From assembly GCA_964035545.1 (NCBI GenBank), contig OZ037767.1, positions 21,244,628-21,308,627 on the forward strand: a stretch of DNA of 64,000 nucleotides, in the 5' to 3' direction. Positions 12,056 to 26,335 of this stretch are shown in pieces. The position numbers and the translations under genes are program-made. This DNA comes from Bugula neritina (taxonomy: Eukaryota; Bryozoa; Gymnolaemata; Cheilostomatida; Bugulidae). Positions within the stretch are counted from its first letter, which is position 1, and each line of letters begins with the position of its first letter. The notes beneath the pieces were generated by a model that worked only from the letters and a program-made list of their open reading frames with translations, was not told the DNA's origin and made no database searches.

Positions 12056-15000
12056 CTGAGAGTGGGCGGGTTTGTTTAAAAATTAAGGTGGGTTTCTTTT
12101 CAAAGTGGGCAGGGTTTATCTCAAAGTAAGCAGAATTAGCCAATTAGCTGTCTTTTGGGCCACTGGAACAATACATACAAAATACATGCAGTTAAGTGTG
12201 GAAATCATGTGACATGTAAAGCAGTATATAATAATATGTTGTGTAGTACATGGTTTAACACATGTATATAGCATACGACACAATATATATATATATTATT
12301 TACTATTGGTATGTCTTAACACTTGAAGACCAACAACTAACACAAATCAAGTGCAAATAATAACACAGCTTGATCAATTATCAGATCAATATATTGAGAT
12401 AACAAATCAAACAGCCCATTGGAAAGCACTTCACTATGCAGCTGTCTGAACTCACATCTCAGAAAGCCATTATATTTGCATTTCAAACTGAAGCAACATC
12501 CTTTATTATACACTTTTGTTTTTGTTAAATTCCTTCATAATTATAATGATCAGTATTAATTGTTATTAGTATTTCATGTTTGTATTTATACCTAAGTGAC
12601 ACATATTAAGTCCCTTATGGTGGTACTACACATAGTCAGTATAATTAAAGTACTAAAAGAACTGTAGACCAATATAATATAACTCCAAGCAGTCTATCAC
12701 ATCACTTCTAATATTATGTCTAGACTCTAGAGGTTTTGTTCACACGTAGATTAAGGCTAAGAATTGAATTTCACTACTTATCTTTTTTACATAACAACAT
12801 ATGAATTTTAACTATGTTTCAATTTTTCTTGCAGGCATTATACAATTTCTTGTAAATACATATTTGGCATGTTTCTACTGATACCCCATAGCACATTATT
12901 TAATTATTATAAATACAATATGTACAGGTATACCAATAATATGCTAATGTAAATGCAGTATGTACAGGTATATATACCAATAACATACTAGCTAATGAGT
13001 GGTTCATTACTTGTTTCAATTCATCTTCAATTCACCTTCACACTTTCTGAAGGTTTTTACACATCTATGTCAATTTAAGCAGACTTCTAGCAGTACAATC
13101 ATCATTAATAGCATAATATCTACATACTTTTACAATTTTCTGCAAACCTTCTATATTTTTTTAAAATATTTTACAAACAATAATCCCGAAGACTGTACAG
13201 ATCGAATGTTTAGGTCTACTTATAGTAAATTTAGCTATATCATGCACGCTGTGCTAATGAAAAGTAGGAACTGGAAGAGCTGTCTGATAATGAGTAGGCA
13301 GCAGGGCTTCAGGCTGTGTCGCAATCAATACATCTTGTTCATTAGGTCTGACTTTCCTTCAGTGCAGTGCAAAGTCATGAAGTAATGCATTTTATATTCA
13401 CTGTATTTAATTAATGTTTTGCAAGGCTTTGACAAGAATGTTATAGAAAATAATAATGAGAAAGGAAGAAAGTCAGGTCGGTCTATAAATAGCTTTACAA
13501 GAGACAGTGGCTGCAGCTAGTGTTGACCAAATTCACACATACATTTCTAACAAAACTGGAAATGTAAAATCTATTTGCTAAAACCTGGTTAATAAACATG
13601 AAAAGAGTATAAAGTTGCAAGCAAAAACAAAAATGATCCATTCAATGTGACTTATAATTTTTACTGTAGACTTGTGTTTTATATTCTTGTATCATGACGC
13701 AGTCACCAACCTGATTATAATGGAGACAGACTACCTGTTGAGTTGACATAATCTGATTGAGTTAAAATTAGTAAATGAAGCAGTCTAGGAAGATTTTTTA
13801 TAGAGAAAGTAGACGCAACATTATAGAAAATAGAAGTATTTGTAGTAAATTGGTAGTAGACGTGCAAGTACAGATTTTAGAAAGTAATTGTAATAAGTTG
13901 TTCTCACCTCAGTTTGGCAGGAGATGGTGCTGACATAATGCTATCAGTTCTGCCATTACATAACGCTGACTATACTGGTTTAACTGAGAATGCTGACTAA
14001 GCTGTTTAACTGAGAGGTGCAGATGCTGTGTAGACCACTTCTACTCACCAACTGAATGTTTGTTTGAGAAGATGCAACAAGGAAAGGTAAGCTGACAGTT
14101 GAAGGGTCACACCAACTACGCTATCTTACGGCCAATCATTACTTACTGACATTACCATTATTAGTCAATGTGTTGGTAATCAGAAATATTGGCAATGCAC
14201 ACTGGGAATGTGTGAAGTAGCTATAGCAGCATTACCTGCATGTCAGCAGTATTACCTGCATCTCAAGTGAAATCAACTAAATTAAAACACTTGACTTATG
14301 GAAATGCTATAGCTGTGTGTGTAGCTTATTTCAACTATATAACAAATGTTGTTCTATTACTACATGATGAGTGTGATACGAGAATCTCATTAAAATGTCA
14401 CATCAACTTAAGGTCTTCCAGTTTACAGAAATGAGCTACTATTTCTTTAGAGAATTTTTTACAAACTGGTTATTGTTTATTCTATAATGAAAAGCCTCAA
14501 GTCTTAAATAATCTGAAGTAAAAAGTTTTGGAAGGTCAAGATATGCCTCGTAAAACATAACTATAGGATTCTGCTTTCAGAACAACTGGTGATGTGCTAA
14601 ACCTAGTAATTACTCTTGGAGCAATCAGAAATTTTGGGGTTAAGAGAAACTTTTTAAACCAGCGTTTTCTAGCTGAGCAGTTTAACGGTCATTTATTTAT
14701 GCAAAAACCCACATCTTGAAAAATTCCTATCTAATCTTCTTAACTATGTGCTAGATTTCCCAGAAAGAAAACTTGTGCAATAAAAGCATCACAATGCACC
14801 TGTGCTATTCGGTTATTGCGACTGTTGGTTCATCAGTTTTCACTGAGTATCTAAATTCGGACAAATTGTAGGTATTATAGAGTTTGTTGAGGGAACATCT
14901 GTGGTCTCGTGGTTAGATCACCATGACTCAGTAGTTTGATCTCTAGTAAAGGCTACCGGCGATGTTAGGAAGGGTATCTAGTTATAATAGAACAGTCTTC

Positions 15001-15600
15001 AGCCTTCTTCAAAACCTTTCTATCAGAGGCTCTTATAGGAATAGTGGCTATAAACCTGCAGTTTTAGAGTCTAGGACTTTGTTAAGCAAATGCTCAACAA
15101 AAACTTAAGATGAGCGATAGATGTAGAATTACCTGACTGTTTGAGTTACTCTGAATCTTCATTCTCTATCTACTGATTGATCAGAACTACAAGTAGTCTC
15201 GTCCAAATGCTCCATGAACCACAGCAACAATTTACCAGCTACAAGGCATGGAGCTTTACGGACAAATTCATTGAATACTTGGAAATGCAGAATTATGTTA
15301 TCAGGAAATCTTCAAAGCAAACTCATCTTAAGCTGAGTTGCATAAAAAATGAAACATGATGACTATAAATTTTCCTAATCCATATGTTATGTCACAATTT
15401 ACTTCAGCAATTTACTAGCTGCAGCAACAATACATTTACCATTCAAAGTTATAAATATTTATTAATACATATATACTTTAGCAGAGCCAACTATCTGGGT
15501 CAAAACTGGCATAGTAATGTACACATACATACCTCAACAGAGCCCAACTAAAGTAGGCAAACATAACAGCAATGCATATATGTAGCGCATAGTAACTTAC
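12056..15600. other. AT-rich stretch, probably intron, with no secure exon
   Basis: I see no supported exon. A possible short coding start reads MSAPSPAKLR on the minus strand near 13937-13909 with a gtgaga donor, but its phase 2 fits none of the acceptors I found. A SINE-like copy lies at about 14893-15063. Confidence 0.4.
14893..15063 (+). mobile_element. tRNA-derived SINE remnant
   Basis: The head resembles a tRNA promoter: gtggtctcgtggttagatca (box A region), then agtttgatctct (box B-like). It is followed by ttaggaagggtatctagt, close to the gaagggcatccggc tail common in animal SINEs and their LINE partners. Decayed and single copy in this window. Confidence 0.55.
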
Positions 15601-16114
15601 ATGACTGAGTAGAAGATGGTAAGTGAGCTGGAAATGACTAAATTAGGCCAGAAGCAGTAAAGGCAGCGCCGGCAGCAGTAGGGGTGATGTAAGAGAAGGC
15701 AGCAAAAAGATTCATAACTCAATTATCTCACTCTGTTACTCTCACTAATGACACAAAGTGGCTCAGCTTTTTGTCTTTCCTTCTCAATAATCAATAAACT
15801 AAACACACCATCGTAACAAATGGAGGGGAGAGACAACAATCAAATTCATAGACAAAGTGACACAACTGCAAAACATCTATAGATAAATAGACAATAGGGC
15901 AGCAATGACAACAATAATTAAATAGGTGTTATGTATCAATAATAGTTAGCAACACCTACGGTAATATATAGTAGTCATATAAATAGTAATATAGTAGCTG
16001 TCATATTTTTTATATAATAATTATTATGTTACTTTGTAATGATATATGATGAAAATTATTAAATGTTTACCTATTAGTAGTATCATTGATCTGTGTCATA
16101 CCTGACCCAGCCAT
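15601..16114 (-). CDS. candidate alternative first exon and 27-base microexon of the same gene
   Basis: ATG GCT GGG TCA G at 16114-16102 has a strong start context (caaATGG) and a gtatga donor in phase 1. A 27-base exon at 15627-15601 lies between a tract ending atttccag and the donor gtaagt; it reads HLPSSTQS in phase 1-1. Both fit in frame to the phase-1 exon at 11542, giving an N-terminus beginning MAGSAHLPSSTQ. An upstream in-frame ATG sharing the same donor (MIGQELSVKW) would instead give phase 0 and join the exon at 12055. This is inference from splice signals only. Confidence 0.35.
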
Positions 16115-16539
16115 TTGACAGATAGTTCTTGTCCAATCATGAAGCTTACTTTCTGAAAAGGAGCTTCTTCCATCCACTAACAGCTAAACCAAAACATTTC
16201 TCTGAGCTCATGTTCATCTTGCATATGATGAAACAGCAACAGATCTAAAGTCATTGGAAACATTCATTTAGCGCACGATATTAATTTTAATTGCATGCTT
16301 TTAAAATAAAGTTCTAAATCCTCTTTTACTCTATTTTCTATGTAGAGAGGAAATATATAACCAACTTACATCATTAAATTTGTATAAACATTCATAATCT
16401 TTGCAATATCTAGTTGTCTAGAGGCTGTCTACATAACTAAAGAAGAAGATAACTCTTATGTTTATTTCACTAACCTACTGTTGATTCACACACATTATTA
16501 TATTTATATACATGTCTGGCACAACTGAGTGTAAGAATA

Positions 16540-17200
16540 ATGAGAAGTTATTTAGCTTGATGATGTTGATAAATTTACTTATCTTGGTTCTACTCTCACT
16601 AAAAACACCACAGTTGACCAAGAAAGATTGATCAGACTAGGAAAGGCTGCTGCTGTGTTTGGGCGCCTCAACAACCGAGTGTGGAAGAACAGACATCTTA
16701 GCATCCGCACCAAAGTTAGAGTCTATGGAGCGTGTGTTCTCAGCATTCTTCTTTATGGATCAGAGACTTGGGCAACATACTGAAGCCAAAAATCAAAATT
16801 CAGTGCTTTTCACACCAGAAGCTTAAGGTACATTTTTAGCAAAAGCTGGAAAGACAAGATGACAAATAAAAATATTTTTCAACTCACAGGTTCAGGTCCT
16901 CTTTCCTTAAAAATAAAATTTTTAAGTCTTCTCTGGGCTGGTCACCGCATTCCACACATCTTGCTTCATGGCGTATTGTCAGAAGGATCCCGTCAAACTG
17001 GGAAACCTTATCTAAGGTTTAAAGATGTCTTAAAGCGAGGTCTCAAAGACTTCCATATAAATCCCAGCAGCTTTACCACACTCTCCTATGATCGTGCTGA
17101 ATGGAGGCAAAAACCTCCTACCGGACAGACATTTGACTCAGATAACAACAGTAAGAGTCTTATGGCTAAACGTGCAAGACACCAGCACTGAAGATGCTAT
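16540..17200 (+). pseudogene. C-terminal remnant of a non-LTR retrotransposon reverse transcriptase
   Basis: Read across frames, the plus strand gives the familiar end of LINE polyproteins: FTYLGSTLTK, then RLNNRVWKNRHLS, VYGACVLSILLYGSETWA, FHTRSLRYI, and in the frame open from 16859 LLWAGHRIPHILLHGVLSEG, KPYLRFKDVLKRGLKDF and SYDRAEWR. These match in order the thumb and C-terminal region of RTE/Jockey-type elements often mislabelled craniofacial development protein 2-like. The catalytic part is missing and at least one frame break and stops occur, so this is a 5'-truncated dead copy. The exact clade cannot be told. Confidence 0.8.
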
Positions 17201-18515
17201 GCATTGTCAACACTGACAGACGCTTGCCAAACATTTACAAGATAATACGCCTTTGTGAATCAACTGAAAGATTTATCTAATGGTATTTGAAGATTATTAA
17301 CCAACTGAATAATATGTAAAACAAAATATACAACAATATGTATAACAATATATTGATATGCAAGATTTTTGTTGAAGTCTTAAGATCTGTTTGGATAGTT
17401 AGAAAATGGTGAGACCTAAAATATCGTTTATAACTTCTCTTTTAATAACGTATGGAAACAAACAAGGAAATCAAGTTGGTTATAGGAGTGAAAATAGTCT
17501 ACATAGTCAAAAGCTGATGCCTGCTATGGTTTCCCAGTGCATCTGCATTGTCTCTTTGGTTCTGTCTTTTGCTGTTAACAGGAGTTGCAAAAATGACTGA
17601 GGATCAAACACTGCTGGATTCAAAAAATTACTCAGAGCTTCTATTGAACAGGAAGTGCGAATTCTGCCAAAGACTCAACAGGGGGGGGGGGGGGAATAAT
17701 GCAGTGGGCAGGACCTACTGTAAGCAATGTTATGTATAAGTGAAATCTAAAATTTCTTGCTAATAATATTTGCGTTTGCCTTGTTTCTATGACTACATGC
17801 GTGAATAAATTAAATGTTTATTTTTAAATCTCACTCAATATCAACAAAACAAAATTAAATATAATCATGGAAATTGGTTTGCTAAATAATTATCAGGCAA
17901 TCAGTTCATTATGTAAAAAAGTTATTCACCCTAACCGTTCAGCTTTTTTAACTGGTACAGAGGACAATGTTTTTCCACCCTGTGCGAATTTCCGCCATGT
18001 CAGTGCAAAAATACGTGTGGCCATATTTTTATTTCAGCCACACACCTCCAAAATAATTTTCATGGCAGTTGAACCAATTAATCAGAATCATAAAAATACC
18101 TTCTACCAAGCAGTGTTAAATTTCTAGCAATAATGATAGTTGTTGGATACAGCACAAAGTTTGGGGTCAGGGGTTACCCAGTATAAACGCGCAATAAGGC
18201 GACACAAAACTCATCCAATTACAATCTTTTCAAATGTTTATTTGGCTAATAGAAAGTCAGGATCAAACACTCGATAGAAAAAATGGCTACCATCCAAAGT
18301 TTGAGACGTGGGCTCCCACGTTCTGTCGGCCATGTCCGCTGCACATGTAACAAGGCTTTTAACTTCACGAGCAGTGAAGCGGTAGATATAAATACATCTT
18401 ATACGCACATGCTCAATTCATTGTATATTTACTTCCAGAGAAAGTTTGTTGTAGAGCTAAAGATGTGAAAAACAATTTGTGGAAGATGTGTCAGGTAGGT
18501 AGGAGAAAATACACA
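17201..18515. other. no recognisable gene
   Basis: Ordinary AT-rich sequence with a run of 13 G at about 17682-17694. No supported exon or repeat family seen. Confidence 0.5.
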
Positions 18516-18765
18516 TATTGCACACATTACACACATTACACACATTGCACACATTGCACACATTACACACATTACACACATTGCACACACTGCACACACT
18601 GCACACACTGCACACACTGCACACATTGCACACATTGCACACATTACACACATTACACACATTGCACACATTACACACATTACACACATTGCACACATTA
18701 CACACATTACACACACTGCACACATTACACACATTGCACACATTACACACATTACACACATTATA
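18516..18765. repeat. tandem repeat, 9 bp unit (cacacattg/cacacatta)
   Basis: About 27 copies of a 9-bp unit with variants cacattgca, cacattaca and cacactgca. Because 9 is a multiple of 3, frames stay open on both strands (His-Thr-Leu or Cys-Asn-Val repeats); no coding is implied. Confidence 0.92.
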
Positions 18766-19337
18766 CACCAACACACATATGCATGTATTGTTCTTATATA
18801 CCTACTAGATTCTAAGCTGGTATTACATCTATGTATCTTGTTTATATATAAATCGGCATGGTTGAATAATATGCTACATAAAGTCGTAGATAAAACATAT
18901 AAAACCAAGTTTACACAGCTGCTACTGTATATACTAGAAAGTAGAGTTGCATACATGCAACCAGTTTTTAAACAGCTCATATAATAAGATAGAGTATTGC
19001 AGTAGAACAGTGTCTGGGTAGCCTCACTGAATAGGAAGATTATATGTTATTATATTAAAACTAAAATAGCATAATTATGACAACTCCAATTTTTTATCTT
19101 AAGATGGTGGAGTGCTTTTAGTTAGGTTAGATTATTTCGCGTACCTGGTTAAGTTTGTAAATGGTGTTGCTATGTTAACTAGTTGCTAGTAATAAGTTTT
19201 ACTGCCAAGTTTCTCTGCTACCAGTTTAAATAAAGTTAAATTAGCTGTAAAACTTATTGAGTCATAGAAAGCTTCAAGTCCTTAATTAAAAGCAATTTTA
19301 ATATAGTATATAGCACCGGCTTGAACAACACTTATAG

Positions 19338-20464
19338 CAGTGATTCCCAACTTGGGGGGGGGGAATTCCCCCCTAGGGGGAATTTGGACATTTTAGGGGG
19401 GGAATTTGGATTTTGAAAAATTCACACAATTTGTTGACAGTTTTTGGGCTCTTGCAAGTTACATGTATATGCATATCTATAAATCTTCATCTTAGTTCAT
19501 CTATTTAACCAAACCATATTCTGAAGCTACTCTACCCTAACTGTTTTCTGTGCTACTTCGAATGAAAGTCAAAAATATGCAAAAACCAACAGGCCAACTT
19601 TTAGCAGCCATGCAAGTCAATCTCTATGAACTGTATACTACATACCTAGTGAATATAATATTTGCTACATTAAATAATCTGAACTTAAAAATTCAGGAGT
19701 GCAATCATCATGCATATCATTGTTTTTTCAAGCAGCAGCAATGTTTTAAAGTTACACTAAAGTGGTGGCGTCTATCCAAAACATGGCGTCTTTCCCTACA
19801 CTCAATGAACTTGTATAGGAAACCTGTTCCGATTTTAGGTAAAAATAGCACACTGGTGTTAAATTTTCGCAAACCCAAACCTCCAAATCCCCCATCCTGA
19901 ACGCCTAACCCCCAACTCAAATCTACAATGCTAATATTGAAAATGTGCCATTCTTACTTAATTTTCCATTTGTGCCATTATTACCTGCACCATTTTTACA
20001 TGCACCAGTTTTACGTAAAATAATTGTGGGTTTCAACAAGCAAACTCTTACCACAAAAAACTGACAAAGCAGAGTTTTGGTGCCATCCAGCACCACCCAT
20101 CCGTGTGAGGTAGGATTCTCATCAATTCAAAGAGAAAAGAAACTGCATTAACCTGCAAAGTGACTTAAGATGGGCCTGGTCATAAACAGAGTCAGATTTA
20201 ACCAAGCTGGCACAAAAGCATCAAATTAAGCCATAACATTAATAATTGAACTGCTCTGTGTGTGATAACATAAAATTAACGATAATATTACCATTATGAT
20301 AATTATATTATATGCAAATATAATAGAACAAAATAATTATATTGCATTGTATCATATATTCTGATTCAGTAAGTCATAAATCTTTTTGCTCTTTGAAAGG
20401 GGAGGAATTAACAGTCAACATTTATGAAAGGGGGGAATAGTATGAAAAAGGTTGGAGACCGCTG
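19338..20464. mobile_element. hAT-like non-autonomous DNA element with 8-bp target duplication
   Basis: Ends are cagtgattcccaacttgg and aaaaggttggagaccgctg, matching the CAGxGxTTCxCAACCT style of hAT terminal repeats. The 8 bases acttatag stand directly on both sides (19330-19337 and 20465-20472), the size hAT transposases make. The 1.1 kb interior holds G-rich runs near both ends and no transposase that I can recognise. Confidence 0.85.
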
Positions 20465-20472
20465 ACTTATAG

Positions 20473-23400
20473 TAACATTAGCAGTGCAGCGGTGATGTTT
20501 TGTTTTACTGGATACACAACATCTCAAAACTCTGAAATAGATTTTCTTTACAACATGGTGAGCCTCATTGATGACATCGTGAGATTGATTGCTCATCTGG
20601 AATGGTCAAAATGCAGCAATAGCTGGTGATTTACTCTAGAATCTAGCAGATATAATATGGAAGCATATCTTACGACGGCATAATAATATATATAATGGAT
20701 CTTAGACATATAATGCAGTTTCAGTTATACTATTAAAGCATATATCCATGCTTGGGTGCTATGTATGATCGTATATGCATGTGTATGTATCTGTATATCT
20801 GTTGATATTATGTATATATATACTGTAATATATAATTAGGTTGAATATTAGTAACCATAATGATGATCAAAATTAAATAGAATGACATATAATATTATTT
20901 TCTAGTATGACAAATGCATGTCGTATCACCACGTCATTTGGCTACCATTATTGTGATAATTACAATCTATTACGGATTGTGAGAGAATAATTTGATGCAT
21001 TTACTGCCAACTGCTACAGAATACAGACTACTTTATTACGTTGTGTTATAATATAACTACGCTGTCATCAAAAAGAAGATGTGTTGCTGCACATCATATA
21101 TTCTACAGCGCCTGAGCCTGTTTAGCTTCTAAAACTTTTTGTAAAATGTAGAATATATTTGAAGACATTGAATGTTTTCGACTATAGGGTATATTTTGCT
21201 AAGGAAGGTGAAGAGTATTGACTTTCCTTCCTACTCCTATATTCGTAAGGGGAGTAGGAAGAGAATATAAAGATCAGCTGGAAAGGTGAAGCAAGTATAT
21301 ATGAATACATTGGACCAACTCAATTGTACTCTGAGCTTTCTGAACCATACTATTGTTGTTCCAAAATATTGTTGTAGCAAATTTTAGTATATGTTTATTG
21401 TTGAACCACAACTGAATATATATTTATACGAGTTGGGGCTACATTCAGTAAAACAACAGCTGAGAGAAGCTCCTAGATTTAGCACCTATACAAACTATTA
21501 CAAAATGTAGCAGAGTGACTTCTGCTAAACCAGTCAGGCGTGTTTGATGAGCAATGATATTGCAGTCTATTATAGATGATTGCCAAAGTTGAACACCATA
21601 ACTTTCATCATCTTAATGTGCAGGTTAAGAAGCTTTTGATCTTTAGCTTATACATACACTTACTTAATGAACACATAAACTAGTAAATTACCTATACTAT
21701 TGACTGTATAAATGTCAGGGTCAAACACTGCATTTCGCAGCAATTATGCAATTAACATGATTGAAGTCAACTCAGTTTAATAACTAGTTAACACGAGCTA
21801 ATATAATCTAATTAAGTAACTATCTTATGTTTTCTCTGATTAAAGGACCGCTAGTTCAATTCTTGTGAGCAGTTCTAAGTCTTCGCATATCTTAACAGAA
21901 CCCCAATCTCTCTAGACAGTTGCTCTGTTGTAAGTGAAAGACCTATTCCTACCTGTCACTTAAATGAAAAACATGTTGCTACCACTTCACTCTGTTAACT
22001 TTGTTAGGTATTCTTAAAATTTTATATCAATAGTATAGCTTGCTTTGAAATTTCTTTTTAATATTATAATGAAAACTTTTATGTTACAGTTTTCTTCCGT
22101 GCATGTAACACGCAAGTAGGTATATACCATTATTCTATGAAAGATGGGAGATGTAAATAATATACAATGCCATTCTACTGTAGCCAAAAAGTAGGCCTAT
22201 AACCCACAAGAGTATATATAAAAATATATTGTACAACAAAGCTTATTAAGATGGTTTTAGGGGCAAATTTTAGCATTACATTTAAGCAACTTCAACAGAA
22301 CCCTAGCACGACTTTAAACCTACTGGCCTTGGAAACGCTCTACTTACAAAAAGAATTATTTTTTGTTATTTCTAAAATATCATCTAAATTTGAATGTTTG
22401 AGCAAATTCACAATCTTTCACACCCAAAGAATGTAACTTCAATTCTTCAACTTAACAGGTTGGTCTGCCAACTGAAAAAGACTAATATTATGAGGAATGC
22501 ACGATCAAGTCATCAGCAATTAATTACATCTTTAGGTATTGGCCTTGGAGACTGGGAGACAAGATATTGATCTGTCTGCAGTCTGAGTATAAAAAGAGAA
22601 CTGCAGTTTGTCTATAAACAGCTCCATCAAGTATGTCTACGGAAAGATGTCTACAAAGAGAGGTAGCTTGGAGAAGCCAAATAGAAAGTGTGAATAGGAG
22701 ATCAAAAGCAGGTAATTATAAAATTGCCTGTTTCTGTGAAACTATATTTTCTGGCTGTTGTCATACCACTTGGTATCACCGTAGCATTTGGTATAGAATT
22801 TTGTGAATGTTTTTGTTTGTGATTTACAAAAAAATATTATGTTAATTTCTTAGTCAACTGTGCAGTTTATATTTTCCAAAATTTGTTAAGCAATTTATTC
22901 ATTTTTCAGTGAAAACCCAAGTTTGTCATTATGGAAATGGCTTAATAACTCTCCATTATGGCAACATGCTATCTTATCATAAAGTAATTTGTATTGTATT
23001 TGGTTGTTGACTGTCCAGCTTGAGGTAGGTGCAGCAATAGAGGTATTAGAACAAATTTGAAGCACCCTTCAGCCATTGCCCAACAGTTGTATCCACTGTT
23101 TACAACACATTTGCTAATGTCAGTATGGCTCATCTAACAGAAGTGTAGAAGCTTTTAACAAAATGCCCTTTTATTGGAAATATTTCTTCAAAAGTCTTTA
23201 TTATTGCACCTGTCAGGTTTGTCTGATGTGCTACAAAAACCAGCATATAAACTAGGTTCTGGGCTCCAATGCAACTTCTGAATACACCTGAAGTCTACTG
23301 TCAGATGTATAGAGCTTGCTATTCATTGGATCTTAATGTTGGTTGACTACATTCTTTTGGCAGCGTTGTGCTGTGCTGCCCTTGCCGTTTGTTGTCTGTG

Positions 23401-26170
23401 TTTTGTGTATATGGCCAATCAAAACATATCTGAGTAAAGTATCTCTTAGTTTAACCAAGTTCAGCCAAAACTTTTATATATTTCAACACATTGCAAGGTC
23501 CTAACTAATGGTAGAAAGTTGTTCAATGCCAGGGTGATGAAACATTAGGGTTTACAAATGTCTCATTATTGTTTGTCAATGTTTTTGGTTACTTCTTTTG
23601 TCAATGTTCATGTGTTGCAGTAGTTTCCGAGAAGGGGATGTGAAGCAGAAAGGATTAGTTGTGAGACAAAGCTGTAGAATAACACGGATATCTTTCTAGA
23701 AATTACAAAAATTGCAAAAATGATCACACCATTTTCTGGATTTCCTGAGTGAGAACAGTTGTATATCAGATTTATTTTCTACTTTTCTAAGTAATTTTAT
23801 TCCTAACATTGATCTTGTCTACCTCAATCTACACAAAAAACATAGTGTTCCAGTTATGCTAGTCTTGCTTACATATTGTTCAAGCTCACTTCTTTACACC
23901 TTTTGTGTATATTTTCGTTTCTACTATAAGAAATTATATACACTAAGCAGATAGAGTAGTAAACAATGTTGAAATGATTCACCAAAAAAGCATGAAGTAA
24001 AAGAAAAACTTTATTTTGAAGCTATATGTATTTGATATATATTGATATAGCACTGTATACAAGACTGTGCTTTATTCAACTAAGCATAATTAACTCTGTT
24101 GTAGGGAATTCTGCAGCCTTCGTTCACAGAGTGAACAGTTTCTAATCTGAAGTAAGAGAGATTAAGACTTGGTGGTTAGTAGACAGCAGAAGATGGAATG
24201 AGTATCACTCTCCCATATTGAGTTGAGTATAATCTTGCTAGGAAGGTTAGCCTGTGGTCACTATGAACTGTTTACACCCCCTTCTTAGATAACCAGTTTT
24301 CTATAAGCATCATCAATTTCTATACTCTGTAGCTTTATACTTTTTTGCCAAATATTTTTGTATTTCAATTTTGCTTTCTTTGAATACGCTCCAGTTTTTC
24401 TACATTCATAATTGTCACTACCTCAAATGCTCATTGTAGCTGATTTTCACATCTTTTCATTAATTTCTGTGAGTGCTGAATGCAAAGAAATCTATTTTCT
24501 CAAAGTTTTAGTTTTTGACTCAAATTTTCCATAATTTTCATTTAAAGTATGTTGTTGGGTCCCATGAACAGACAACTTCTCAATCTACAAACAGCAGTCA
24601 GAATTTCTTTTCTGTTATAACTTAACCGGGTGTGCACTGTTGAGGGTGCCCATGCCATTCGATTGAATTTTATTTTATTTGAAGCTACTAGTACCGTTAT
24701 TAAAGAGAAGGGGGATAAAAGCAAAACCCATTCAGTGAAAGATAACTACAATAATATATTGTAACTATATTTTACATTAAATCCGGTTTCGTATGTGCAA
24801 TAAAGGACAGATAACAGCCATGTATGAGTGGATAGGGCAGTCAACTTCTAACAAAATGCAAAATAGTTAAAATCTTCATCTACCCCACTATAGTTAGTAA
24901 AATATATACACAATTTTTATGTTTTACAGAGCTTTATGGAGAGTAATTTCTTCCATTAACATTCTTACTGTTTTAACTTTTTATCAGTTAATTAGGAATA
25001 TTTGTGTATATGGAGAATTTAAATTAACATTGAATGATTAGTTAAGTAGTCTACTAAACACACAAAATTATTAATTGAATGTACTTATAATATTTCATGT
25101 TCTTCGAACTTATGTACATAAGTGTGTGATCATTTAGGATGGAGCTGAGCACACCGTATGTTTGTTTGTTGTAGAAGTTCCCAACTACCACCTGGACTAA
25201 ATATAGTCCAAGTAGTTAGACTATAGACAGTAAGTTAGACCCTCCCAACATCAAGTTTTTGGTAAGGAAGAGAGCAAGACAAGAAGAAATTAGTAGATCC
25301 AGTAGTTTCTACAATTAAAACACACAACTGGCTGTAAAGCAGACTCAGAAAGTGAAAACCTATTTCTCCATTTCACAATTTTGTCTTTCTCCAAAGACTG
25401 ATACAATCTAGCATTTTATAAATTATTGTTCGAATGTTCAACTAATTACTATAATAGTTGTGGTACTGAGTGCAATATACTTTCAATTAAATAAAATTAT
25501 TATCCTGCTAACAATTTAATTGTTAGCAGGATAATACTCTTGTGTATAATATATCAAACTATATTACAAAATATAATAATATAATAATTATACCCTAAAT
25601 TATCTGCTAAATATTAAACTAATATCTAAAATTAGATGTACCGCCATACAGGTTATATCACCTGACTAAACAGGGGGAATACAAACTTGACCGGTCTAGC
25701 CACAAGTACACTCATGAGTCATGAGTTGCCAGAAACCAAGAAAACCCCATGGGGATAATTAACTATATATCTCTAACCTTGAATGTATACCACCACTCCA
25801 TGTTTGTTAGCTATCAATTCTATGCAGAAGTGTTACGATTGTGATATTATAAGAAGTTTAGTTTAGAATAAAATCTTATTGGAGATTAGAAAAGTGCATG
25901 CAAGTTGGATAATATTATGAAGGATATATGCTTTTTCTCAAAGCAGTGACTTTGCTAAGGAATAAGGAGTTATATGCCCAACAGGTACAAGTTAAGTTGA
26001 CACACTGCACCAGCCACCTAGATCTCTAGTGACCAACATATTATTACTCTTGCATAAAAAGCAGCTGAATGAAACTATGAATAACCTAAACAACTGGGAG
26101 GACATAAGCCATATAACCTTAGAAGTGACAAAACACAAGGAGCTGTATGCTTGTTTAAATTATGTGGCAT
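20473..26170. other. gene-poor AT-rich region
   Basis: No exon supported on either strand. Contents seen are a fragment resembling the MITE end (ttgaggtaggtgcagcaat at about 23020-23040) and a strong hairpin at 25498-25536. Confidence 0.5.
25498..25536. repeat. perfect hairpin, 18-bp arms with 3-base loop
   Basis: The left arm attatcctgctaacaat region and its exact complement attgttagcaggataat are separated by tta. No T-run or gene end is near. It may be the remains of a palindromic insertion. Confidence 0.85.
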
Positions 26171-26335
26171 TTAGGAGCAGCAGTGGACAAATTGAGATAG
26201 CTTAAGTTCTTCTGCTTCTTAATTAGATTTTGGTTTGGGGCACTGGTTGAAATTCCGGAGAGAACATAACTTCTTTTGCTACATTTCTAATCTAGAACAC
26301 AGGTTTTTCTCAATTTCTTCATTACTGCACCTACC
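26171..26335. mobile_element. MITE-like dispersed element, copy 2 (reverse orientation)
   Basis: Left end taggagcagcagtggacaaa and right end caatttcttcattactgcac are imperfect inverted repeats. The core gagaacataacttctttgc-type sequence is the complement of the cores at 11590-11760 and 53223-53371. The right end runs into a (CTAC)n array. Confidence 0.65.

Noticed and set aside
17548-17739. Small frame with C-x2-C pairs, considered as a zinc-finger peptide
   Set aside because: The linker is a run of 13 G that gives poly-Gly; no other support.
18429-18980. Long open frames of Cys-Asn-Val or His-Thr-Leu repeats on both strands
   Set aside because: They follow from a 9-bp repeat, which keeps frames open; no splice sites or start context support coding.
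19550-19900. 116-residue frame inside the hAT-like element, considered as a transposase remnant
   Set aside because: No hAT motif (BED finger or dimerisation region) could be seen.
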